50,984 nt of DNA from Candidatus Aquidulcis sp. Its GTDB lineage: Bacteria; Chloroflexota; Limnocylindria; Limnocylindrales; Limnocylindraceae. Below, piece by piece: positions 25,988-33,626 of the stretch. Position numbers and translations under genes: made by a program. Every line of letters starts with the position of its first letter. Position 1 is the stretch's first letter. The stretch is from assembly GCA_009919005.1 (NCBI GenBank), contig RGCW01000004.1, positions 1 through 50,984 of the forward strand. The letters are read 5' to 3'. Under the pieces are notes generated by a model. That model was not told the DNA's origin and ran no database searches. It saw only the letters and a program-made list of their open reading frames with translations.

Positions 25988-26619
25988 GCAAATCCGTGCA
26001 ACGCGGTGACGGCGATGTTGGTGCCGAATCCAATGATCAACATCTGGCCGATTAAGCGCGTCGCGGTGATGGCACGTTCTGGCAGTAGCCGGCCCGCTGC
26101 AGCGCCGATCGCTCCAAGGAGGAGTTGCCACGAGAGGCTCGCCCCCGCCGCCCCGACGGTGAAGGCGACAGCGTTGAGAGGTTCGCTGCCGAGACCTGGG
26201 AGTCCGATCGCGAGCGCCAAGAAGTAGAGGATGGTCGCCGGATTCATGGCGGTGAGAGCGATGAATCGGAGGTAGAGCTGGCGTGCCCCTCCACGCACGC
26301 GAGGATCGGCGGTCTCCCGTGATGCGACCCGTGACGCTCGTAGGTCGAAGAGCCCGCGGACGCCGATGGAGATCAAGATCGCGCCTGAGAGCAGCTGGAG
26401 CGGGTGAAGGGCGACGGCGAGGATCTGGTTGAGCAGTCCACCCAGCGCAAGCGCAAGCGAACAGAAGAGAAGGTCAACGGTCGCAGCTCCGGCCCCTGCC
26501 GCAAACCCCCGTCGAAGCCCACCGATCATCCCCGTCTCAATGATGAGCACCGCGATCACGCCGACCGGTACCGCAATCGCATACCCTGCAACCATTCCCG
26601 CAAGCAGTGCGCCGAACAT
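25984..26619 (-). CDS. LysE/RhtB-family amino acid exporter
   Basis: A 211-residue inner-membrane protein with about six hydrophobic segments, the layout of LysE-type transporters. The start MFGALLAGMVAGYAIAVPVG, the RRGFAAGAGAATVDLLFC segment and AMNPATILYF are typical (NP motif in helix 4). It probably exports amino acids. ATG 26619 is chosen because the sequence upstream becomes Arg/Ser-rich and lacks family features. It is divergent from the NAD-binding gene (60-base gap) and converges with the arrestin-like gene. Substrate is not predictable. Confidence 0.85.
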   Translation of the reverse strand: MFGALLAGMVAGYAIAVPVGVIAVLIIETGMIGGLRRGFAAGAGAATVDLLFCSLALALGGLLNQILAVALHPLQLLSGAILISIGVRGLFDLRASRVASRETADPRVRGGARQLYLRFIALTAMNPATILYFLALAIGLPGLGSEPLNAVAFTVGAAGASLSWQLLLGAIGAAAGRLLPERAITATRLIGQMLIIGFGTNIAVTALHGFA

Positions 26620-26680
26620 CGGAGCATCATAGAGTGGAGCGGTGACCTGACCAGGTCCCAAACGTCGGAGCGGAGGGTGT

Positions 26681-27613
26681 ATGGCACGAGTCTTTCTTAC
26701 AGGTGCAACCGGGTTCGTTGGGAGCCACGTGGTACCCGCCCTACTCAGCGCGGGCCACTCGGTCACGGCGTTGGTCCGGAGCCAGGTTCGAGCATCCGCA
26801 CTCCAGGCACGTGTGGCGGCATCTCCAGGCAAGCTTGAGACACGCATCGGGCATGTCAACGATCGGGCCTCAATTGATGCGGCTATTGCGGGGTGCGATG
26901 TGGTCGTGCACCTCGTGGCGCTGCCGCGTGATTGGAACGATGGTGCCGACCTCGAGCGCGTCAATGCGATCGGCACCGCGACGGTCGTCGCCGCAGCTGA
27001 GGCGGCGGGGATCACGCGATTTATTCATCTCGGTGCGCTCGGAGTGCAAGAGCGGCCAGAGCTTCACTATGCCAGCTCGAAGGCGCGCGGCGAGAGCATC
27101 GTTCGCGACTCTTCGCTCGATTGGACAATCCTCAAGCCGAGTCTGATCTGGGGTGAGCGCGATGGCTTCTTCAACATCGTCGCCGCGCTCGTCAAGGTTC
27201 CAGCCCCCGCGGTACCAGTACCCGGAAACGGTAAGAGTCGATTTCAGCCCGTTTGGGTTGGCGACGTAGCGCGCGCCATTGTTCAGGTGATCGACTCGTC
27301 GAAGGGAACGATCCACAGATCGTTTGAGCTCGGCGGTCCTCGTTATTGGACCTACGCCGAGATCACACGTGAGGTGGCGCGAGCGCTAGGGAAGCGACGC
27401 ATCATCATCCCGATGCCCGTGCCGCTCATCTCGCTCGTTGCGCGAATATCAGAAGCGATCCGTTTCCCATTCCCCGTTGCAACAGATCAGTTGCGCCAGT
27501 TGGCGCTGGATAACATTGGGGCAACCGACGCCGTTGAGCGAGAGCTTGGTTTTGCTCCGGTCGACATGGGAGGTCGACTCGGCTATCTCAAGCGTAAGGT
27601 AAGCAAGCAGTAA
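26681..27613 (+). CDS. NAD(P)-binding epimerase-like protein (NDUFA9/NmrA-type SDR)
   Basis: A 310-residue atypical short-chain dehydrogenase/reductase-like protein. The dinucleotide motif GATGFVG is at residues 8-14. Other segments are DVVVHLVALP, RFIHLGALG, a YxxxK-like YASSKARGE region (Y and K in the catalytic spacing), and LDWTILKPSLIWG. Such proteins act as complex I-assembly (NDUFA9), nucleoside-diphosphate-sugar epimerase-like or quinone-binding proteins. No membrane segment is clear. Six GGAGGG-type bases precede ATG 26681. Function is best stated as NAD(P)-binding oxidoreductase/epimerase family. Confidence 0.82.
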   Translation: MARVFLTGATGFVGSHVVPALLSAGHSVTALVRSQVRASALQARVAASPGKLETRIGHVNDRASIDAAIAGCDVVVHLVALPRDWNDGADLERVNAIGTATVVAAAEAAGITRFIHLGALGVQERPELHYASSKARGESIVRDSSLDWTILKPSLIWGERDGFFNIVAALVKVPAPAVPVPGNGKSRFQPVWVGDVARAIVQVIDSSKGTIHRSFELGGPRYWTYAEITREVARALGKRRIIIPMPVPLISLVARISEAIRFPFPVATDQLRQLALDNIGATDAVERELGFAPVDMGGRLGYLKRKVSKQ

Positions 27614-27638
27614 TCGCGCGTAGCGCAAGGGGGTTCGG

Positions 27639-29231
27639 ATGCGAATCATCGTCACCGCGAAGAGCGCTTCGGCTAACGCCGGCGTGTTCGTCGCCCCAGT
27701 ATTCAGCGATCAGCTCGACGCCCCCCACCTCAGCGAGGTCGATGCCAAGAGTGGTGGTCGTGTTGCCGCGTTGCGAGCGATTGGTGAGGTGACTGGAGGA
27801 CGCTACGTCAGCGTCCTGACCAGTGCTGGGCGGCTCCCCGCGGACCACCTCTTGCTCGTCGGAGCGGGGGCACGTGCCGACTTCGGTCGGCAAGAGTTGC
27901 AGCGATGGGCGGCGGCGGCGACACGCCGATTGGCGGGGCGTAGGGTTATCCGCATTGCCGTGGATGCCACGGGGATCATTGCCGCGCTCACCAGCACCGC
28001 GCCAGCCCTTCGGGCGGAGGGTGGTGCATCGTTTGGCCCGGGTCTCGCCGCCGATAGTGTTGGCCCGCGAGACGCGGCGATCACTGCCGTTGACTTCATC
28101 GTCCGCGGGGTGATCGACGGGTCATTCCATGAGGGAGTTGGGGGCAAGAGCGTCATCGAATCCAAGCCTGCGCCGCTCTCGGTGCTCGAGATCATCGTGC
28201 CAAACGGTACCGATCTTGCCGGGGCTCGTGAGGGCGCTCGTCGGGGAGAGATCATCGCAGGCGGAGTTGAGCGCACGCGGCGCTGGTCAAACTATCCGGC
28301 AAATGAGATGCCACCACTCGGCATCGCGGAGGAGGCGCGCGATCGTGCTCGAGCCGTTGGACTGCGAGCTACGATCATCACGGCGACCCAACTCAAGCGC
28401 ATGGGCGCCGGCATGTTGCTGGCCGTTGGCAAAGGTTCGAAGAATCCACCATGCCTCGTCGTGTTGTCGGGCGGAAAGCCCGGCGCAAAGGATCCGCTCG
28501 GTCGGCGGCTCGCGATGGTCGGCAAAGGGGTCTGCTTTGATACGGGCGGCATCTCACTCAAGCCACCCGCGGAGATGGAAGAGATGAAGCACGACAAGAA
28601 TGGGGCAATCGCCGTCCTTGAAGCGGCAGCTACGGTTGCACAGCTTGATCCGGGCCGTCCGATCCATGCCCTCGCTGCCTGTGTCGAGAACATGCCGGGC
28701 GGTAACGCGACACGACCCGGCGATGTTGTCACCGCACTGAATGGCAAGCGCGTGGAGATCACCAATACTGATGCAGAGGGACGTCTCATCCTGGGCGACG
28801 CGTTGCACTATGCAGAGCGAGAACTCTCAGCGACCCATCTTGTCGACGTGGCCACCCTAACGGGAATTGCCTACTCGGCCTTTGGTGGCGAGGTAGCAGC
28901 TACCTGCGGCACTGATGCGGCACTACTCGATGAATTCCACCTCGCCGCCCGTCGAGCCGGTGAGGTCTATTGGCCATACCCGCTCGCAGATGCATATGTG
29001 AAGAACATGTCGGCCTGGTCTGCCGATTTCCAGAATTCGGGTTCTCGTGAGGCATCCCTGATCCGCAGCGGCCTCTTCTTGCGCGAGTTTGTCACGGTCC
29101 CGTGGGTCCACCTCGACATTGCCGGGACGGCCTATCGTCGCAGCGCCACTCCGTTTGCGGGGCGAGGCTCTACGGGTGCCGCCCACACCTCGCTCGTCGA
29201 ACTCGCCATGGGGGGTGGCGTTCGCCGCTGA
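27639..29231 (+). CDS. pepA: Leucyl aminopeptidase (M17)
   Basis: A 530-residue cytosolic metalloaminopeptidase. Metal and active-site motifs are GKGVCFDTGGISLKP, KHDKNGAI (catalytic Lys), and the family signature NTDAEGRL at residues 376-383; the N-terminal ~170 residues form the M17 alpha/beta domain. It needs two Mn2+ or Zn2+ ions and trims N-terminal residues from peptides; family members are hexamers. Length agrees with the family (~500). It begins 25 bases after the NAD-binding gene and precedes the M23 gene by 40 bases, so a shared transcript is likely. Confidence 0.94.
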   Translation: MRIIVTAKSASANAGVFVAPVFSDQLDAPHLSEVDAKSGGRVAALRAIGEVTGGRYVSVLTSAGRLPADHLLLVGAGARADFGRQELQRWAAAATRRLAGRRVIRIAVDATGIIAALTSTAPALRAEGGASFGPGLAADSVGPRDAAITAVDFIVRGVIDGSFHEGVGGKSVIESKPAPLSVLEIIVPNGTDLAGAREGARRGEIIAGGVERTRRWSNYPANEMPPLGIAEEARDRARAVGLRATIITATQLKRMGAGMLLAVGKGSKNPPCLVVLSGGKPGAKDPLGRRLAMVGKGVCFDTGGISLKPPAEMEEMKHDKNGAIAVLEAAATVAQLDPGRPIHALAACVENMPGGNATRPGDVVTALNGKRVEITNTDAEGRLILGDALHYAERELSATHLVDVATLTGIAYSAFGGEVAATCGTDAALLDEFHLAARRAGEVYWPYPLADAYVKNMSAWSADFQNSGSREASLIRSGLFLREFVTVPWVHLDIAGTAYRRSATPFAGRGSTGAAHTSLVELAMGGGVRR

Positions 29232-29271
29232 GGCTGATACTCTTTCCAGAGCGGAGGAGAGGAGGTCAAGG

Positions 29272-30720
29272 ATGGAGCACTCGCCTGCGCTAACGCATCG
29301 GTTTCGCACCTGGCGTGATCGACTGAGCCTCCTCCTCGCTGTCCCTCTTCTCGTTGTCGGACTCGGACTGGCAGAGGCGGGTCCCGTTCGCGGCGACCCA
29401 CTCGATGATGCGCTGGCGCAACAGAAGGCCCTCGCCGCTCAACTCGCCGCCCAGCAGAAGGCCCTCAATGCGCTGATCGCTCAGCAAGGTGCCCTGAGCG
29501 CCCAATTAGCTTCAACGACGGCCGCGCTTGCCAAGAACTCGGCGACGCTCACGAGCATTACTGCCCAGGTGGCTCAGCTCAGTACCGCCGTGCAGCAGGC
29601 TCAAATCGGATTGAACAAACTGAGCGCCGCAGTCAACGCGCTTGACGTCGAGATCAATCGACTCGTGAAAGAGCAACAGGCGAAGGCACGCGACCTTGCC
29701 GCTCGGGAGGCGATCCTGGCCTCCCGCATTCGGGAGGCCTACATCGCCGATCAAACCCCACCGCTCTGGATCTTGTTGTCGGGGCAAAGCTTTACCGACA
29801 TCCTGCTTGACATCGCTGGCTTCAACACGTTGGGCGCTGAAGATGTCAAGCTCGCCGATAGCATCAGTAGGGACGCAGCGCGCCTCGCTGCAATTGAGGA
29901 GCAGGTTCGCGCGAATCGTGCTGAAACAGAGCAACTCCGAGTCGCCGCTGCGAAGCAGAAGGCGGCGCTCGACAAGCAGGTGTCCCTCCTCAACGCTGCG
30001 AAGGCGCGACTCGCCGCGGCGATAGCCGCACAGAAGAAGGCGATTGCCGCACAGAAGGCGGCAATGGATAAGTTGATCGCAGATAAGAAGAAGCTTGCGG
30101 CTGCAGTCGCAGCCCTGAAGGCAGAGGAGGCACGCGTCACCGCAACTGTGAACGCGTTATTGAAGGGACAGTTCGGCTCAGGGCTCCCGACGGTGTACCA
30201 GGGCGGGTGGACGTGGCCGATCGTCCACAACGGTTCAGGCTTTGTGAAGCCGGTTGGCGGTACACGCCCGTACATCTCGCAAAAATTCGGCTGTGTCAGT
30301 TGGCCGATCTATCCGAAGAGCTCCGCCTGTCCAAAGTCGTACCCCTATCTCCATAACGGCGTGGATATCGCCGCCTCGCCAGGTACGCCGATCTATGCAG
30401 CGGCGGCCGGGAAGGTGATGATCGCGGGGATCTGTAGCTACTGCGTGGTGTGGCGAGGGATGCGGCCGCTCGCCTGGATCTGGATCGCTCATTCGAAGAG
30501 CATGGTGACCATTTACGGTCACATTGGCGATGGCAAGGTTTCAAGCCAACCGAAGTGGCGCGTCAAAGCTGGCGATATCGTGGCCGCCGGCCAGCTCATC
30601 GCCTTCGTCGGCTCAACCGGGAACGTCACAGGGCCGCACCTGCATCTCTCGCTCCTCGTCAACGGCAAATATGTCTGCCCGCAGAAGTATCTTCCTGGGG
30701 GAGTCTGCTCTGCGTACTGA
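29272..30720 (+). CDS. EnvC-like murein hydrolase with M23 domain
   Basis: A 482-residue exported protein. A signal peptide with hydrophobic core SLLLAVPLLVVGLGLAEAG lies at ~19-37. A long coiled coil of Gln/Ala-rich heptads (residues ~43-300, repeated LAAQLAAQQKALNAL-like and AIAAQKKAIAAQKAAMDKL) follows, then a C-terminal M23 domain with HNGVD (His361, Asp365) and HLH (His456, His458), the zinc ligands of LytM-type endopeptidases. Family members cut peptidoglycan cross-links or activate amidases at division. Unlike degenerate EnvC proteins the zinc ligands are intact. GGAGGTCAAGG immediately precedes ATG 29272. Confidence 0.92.
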   Translation: MEHSPALTHRFRTWRDRLSLLLAVPLLVVGLGLAEAGPVRGDPLDDALAQQKALAAQLAAQQKALNALIAQQGALSAQLASTTAALAKNSATLTSITAQVAQLSTAVQQAQIGLNKLSAAVNALDVEINRLVKEQQAKARDLAAREAILASRIREAYIADQTPPLWILLSGQSFTDILLDIAGFNTLGAEDVKLADSISRDAARLAAIEEQVRANRAETEQLRVAAAKQKAALDKQVSLLNAAKARLAAAIAAQKKAIAAQKAAMDKLIADKKKLAAAVAALKAEEARVTATVNALLKGQFGSGLPTVYQGGWTWPIVHNGSGFVKPVGGTRPYISQKFGCVSWPIYPKSSACPKSYPYLHNGVDIAASPGTPIYAAAAGKVMIAGICSYCVVWRGMRPLAWIWIAHSKSMVTIYGHIGDGKVSSQPKWRVKAGDIVAAGQLIAFVGSTGNVTGPHLHLSLLVNGKYVCPQKYLPGGVCSAY

Positions 30721-32005
30721 TCGCGCCGTTGCCGTCATCCTTGCGGGCGGCGAAGGGAATCGACTCGGCGTTCTCTCTGGCGTTCGTGCTAAGCCAGCCG
30801 TGCCATTCGGTGGCAAGTATCGAATCATTGACTTTACTCTCTCTAATTGCGTCAACAGTGGGATCGGCGACGTGCTTGTCTTAACGCAATACAACCCGAG
30901 ATCACTCAATGACCATATCGGCCGTGGGCGACCATGGGACCTCGACCGCACGATTGGCGGCGTGAGAATCCTTCAGCCCCAGGTTGGTCGCGGCAACACT
31001 GCCAACTGGTATCGAGGTACGGCCGATGCGGTGCTGCAAAACCTTCGCGAAATCGTCGCCAACGGTGCCGAGACCGTTCTCGTCCTTTCGGGCGACCATA
31101 TCTACAAGATGGACTATGAGCGATTCATCAGCGCACATCGCCGAAGCGGTGCTGACGTTACTGTGGCCGTTCGAGAGGTGAGCCTCGACGATGCACGGCG
31201 CATGGGGGTCGTTGCCGTTGATGGCCGGAAGCACATTACGGGCTTCCACGAGAAGCCGAAGCGCCCGACCAGCCGACTGGCCAGCATGGGGATCTACGCA
31301 TTCACCGCTGAGGCACTGGCAACGTGGCTCGATGAGAGTCGCCCCGACTTTGGAGCCAACGTGTTACCCGCGATGGTCGCGGGCGGTGCCAAGGTCATGG
31401 CTCATCGATTCCGCGGCTACTGGCAGGATGTGGGCACCCTCCCCGCCTACTTCGAGGCGAACATGGACCTACTTGCCTCGAAGCCGGAGCTTGATCTGTT
31501 TGACCGTGACTGGCTCATCCTGACGCGCTCGGAGGAGCGCTCACCAGCGCGGATCGGAGGAGAGGCGCGCGTGGAGCGATCCATGATCTCGCACGGCTGC
31601 GTGATCGAGGGAACGGTGGAGCGAAGCCTCCTGTCGCCAGGTGTTCGTGTGGGCCGCGGCGCGGTAGTGCGGGACAGTATCATCATGTTTGACGCCGAGA
31701 TCGGCGCTGGCGCCGTGATCGATCACGCCATCATCGACAAAGAGGTGAAGGTGGGGCGTGCCGCCAAAGTTGGGGTCGGCGAACTCCCTGGTGCGCCGAA
31801 CCGTGCCAACCCAGAGATGCTCGCGACAGGATTAGTGGTAATCGGTAAGCAGGCGCAGGTCCCTGACGGCGCCTCCGTGGCTCGCAATGTCCTCGTCGAC
31901 GCGGAGGCGAGCCTAAGCGATTGGCCAGATGGGGGTGTGGTCAAGGCTGGCACGACGATCAAGGCGGGAGGAGCATGGAACCCGCGTCGCGCTCTGGTTC
32001 GGTGA
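30671..32005 (+). CDS. glgC: Glucose-1-phosphate adenylyltransferase
   Basis: A 444-residue ADP-glucose pyrophosphorylase for glycogen synthesis, if it starts at ATG 30671. The nucleotide-binding N-terminus GGEGNRLGVL followed by RAKPAVPFGGKYRIIDF, plus SGDHIYKMDY and EKPKRPTSR (substrate-binding Lys), are present, with a left-handed beta-helix C-terminal domain of hexapeptide repeats (RVGRGAVVRDSIIMFDAEIG). The start is doubtful: ATG 30671 overlaps the M23 gene by 50 bases and lacks a ribosome binding site, whereas a good GGGGGAG lies 6 bases before an unusual CTG codon at 30710 that would begin with RTDRAV. The end overlaps the next gene by 31 bases. Confidence 0.93.
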   Translation: MSARRSIFLGESALRTDRAVAVILAGGEGNRLGVLSGVRAKPAVPFGGKYRIIDFTLSNCVNSGIGDVLVLTQYNPRSLNDHIGRGRPWDLDRTIGGVRILQPQVGRGNTANWYRGTADAVLQNLREIVANGAETVLVLSGDHIYKMDYERFISAHRRSGADVTVAVREVSLDDARRMGVVAVDGRKHITGFHEKPKRPTSRLASMGIYAFTAEALATWLDESRPDFGANVLPAMVAGGAKVMAHRFRGYWQDVGTLPAYFEANMDLLASKPELDLFDRDWLILTRSEERSPARIGGEARVERSMISHGCVIEGTVERSLLSPGVRVGRGAVVRDSIIMFDAEIGAGAVIDHAIIDKEVKVGRAAKVGVGELPGAPNRANPEMLATGLVVIGKQAQVPDGASVARNVLVDAEASLSDWPDGGVVKAGTTIKAGGAWNPRRALVR

Positions 32006-32511
32006 CACGGCTCAACGTCGCGAACATCCCCGCACTACTGGAGCGTCACGGCATTTCGTGTCCAGCACCGCATCAGCGCGATGAGGCGACGGTCTGGGAC
32101 CTTGAACTGGATGGCGAGCGTCGCCGGGGTGTGCGCGTGACACTGATCCATGATGCCCGCCCTGGTGGGGTCATCATCGTGTGGGCCCACCTCGCCCCGC
32201 CGCTCGGTGATGGACTACGAAAGGCCTATCGTCGCCTCTTGGAATGGAACGACAAGTATCTCTTTGCCAAGTTCGGCCTCGCCGAAGACGGACGCCCCAT
32301 CTTGAGCCTAGAGTTGCGCGCGGAAACTGCCACCGAAGCTGACCTTATTGAAGCCGTGGCTCGCGCAGTGTTGATTGCGGACCGCCTCCTGGATGAGACG
32401 GCGGCATGGATTTGGATCGGAGGCCGCGTCCCAGCGGACGACGGCGCCCCGCGCCGAAACCGAGAACTCCTTGCCGCTCACCCAGAACTCGCCGATCGGC
32501 TGGAGGGCTAG
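31975..32511 (+). CDS. YbjN/CesT-like small protein
   Basis: A 178-residue acidic protein that resembles the YbjN and type III secretion chaperone-like (CesT) group of alpha/beta proteins: a beta-rich stretch (VWDLELDGERRRGVRVTLI), helix, LLEWNDKYLFAKFGLAEDG and a final amphipathic helix (DLIEAVARAVLIADRLLDE). In this fold the proteins often bind partners or oligomerise; a secretion system is not visible here. The name is by resemblance only. ATG 31975 follows GGGAGGAGC inside the end of glgC, showing coupling with that gene. Confidence 0.65.
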   Translation: MEPASRSGSVTRLNVANIPALLERHGISCPAPHQRDEATVWDLELDGERRRGVRVTLIHDARPGGVIIVWAHLAPPLGDGLRKAYRRLLEWNDKYLFAKFGLAEDGRPILSLELRAETATEADLIEAVARAVLIADRLLDETAAWIWIGGRVPADDGAPRRNRELLAAHPELADRLEG

Positions 32512-32546
32512 TCTCCGACGGTTCCGCGCAGGGCTATGCTTCTCAT

Positions 32547-33617
32547 ATGACTGAACGTGATCGGCCCACGCGCCCCGTACCGCAACCCCTCCCTGCGCTG
32601 CTCACAGGCGAGAACGCCGACGTCTATTTTTTGCGGACAGAGCGCGTGCTTGAGGGGGAGGGGCGCAATCCGATTGTCACTATGGAGGTCTTCTGCCGTC
32701 GGAGTGGGGCGACCCTCTGCGGCATCGATGAGGCGAAGGGACTCCTATCGATTGCACTTGAGGCCGATGCCGCCGCGGGCAAGGCGAGCCTATGGGCACT
32801 AAAAGATGGTGACCTAATTGAGGCGAAAGAGGTCGTCATGCGCATTCGAGCCCCATACCGGTCGATCGCGCGGCTGGAGACGGCCTACCTGGGCATGATG
32901 GCGCAGGGAACCGGCTGGGCAACCGCCGCTCGTGCCATCGTTGACGCAGCGGCACCGACACCTGTGATCGCATTCGGCGCACGGCATGTGCATCCCAATG
33001 TTGCGGACCGACTGGACTATGCGGCCATGATCGGCGGTGCAGCCGGCGCTTCAACGACGGCGGGCAGTGCCCGAGTCGCCCGCTTACCTGTTGGCACCAT
33101 GCCGCATGCGTTGGTGTTGATCTTTGGTGACACCGTTGAGGCGGCCCTCGCCTTCGATCGGCAGATTGATGAAGACCTTCCGCGCATCGTGCTCGTTGAC
33201 ACGTTTCGTGATGAGGCAGAAGAGTCTGCACGTGTTGCAGCTGCACTTGGAGCCAAGCTTTCAGGCGTTCGGCTCGACCGAGCGAGTGAGCTGGGCGGCG
33301 TCACTCCAGACCTTGTGACAGAGGTGCGAGGTGCACTTGACGCAGCGGGTGCCGCCTCAGCTCAGATCGTCGTTTCAGGAGGGCTCTCGCTGGAACGGAT
33401 TGCTGAATTCAAGGCCGCCGGCGCACACGTTGACACCTATGCCGTTGGGAGTGCCATCTCTGGCGTTCGCCCGATCGATTTCACCGCTGACATCCATGAG
33501 ATCGATGGGCGACCGATTGGCAAACGTGGTCGCCCATCGGGGGTGAGTCCGTCACCACGACTCCGCGAGGTAGATCTGGCTGCATGGCGCGCCGCCCTCG
33601 TCCCAGCGACGCGGTAG
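32547..33617 (+). CDS. pncB: Nicotinate phosphoribosyltransferase
   Basis: A 356-residue enzyme that adds phosphoribose to nicotinate in NAD salvage. The N-terminus includes LTGENADVYFLRTERVL, typical of the short NAPRTase type; FGARHVHP lies at the active site (the histidine is phosphorylated in the family), and SGGLSLERIAEFKAAG forms the phosphate-binding loop. The family sometimes also takes quinolinate (NadC), but the start segment and length favour PncB. ATG 32547 is 35 bases after the YbjN-like stop with no strong Shine-Dalgarno. Confidence 0.88.
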   Translation: MTERDRPTRPVPQPLPALLTGENADVYFLRTERVLEGEGRNPIVTMEVFCRRSGATLCGIDEAKGLLSIALEADAAAGKASLWALKDGDLIEAKEVVMRIRAPYRSIARLETAYLGMMAQGTGWATAARAIVDAAAPTPVIAFGARHVHPNVADRLDYAAMIGGAAGASTTAGSARVARLPVGTMPHALVLIFGDTVEAALAFDRQIDEDLPRIVLVDTFRDEAEESARVAAALGAKLSGVRLDRASELGGVTPDLVTEVRGALDAAGAASAQIVVSGGLSLERIAEFKAAGAHVDTYAVGSAISGVRPIDFTADIHEIDGRPIGKRGRPSGVSPSPRLREVDLAAWRAALVPATR

Positions 33618-33626
33618 GATCTGACC

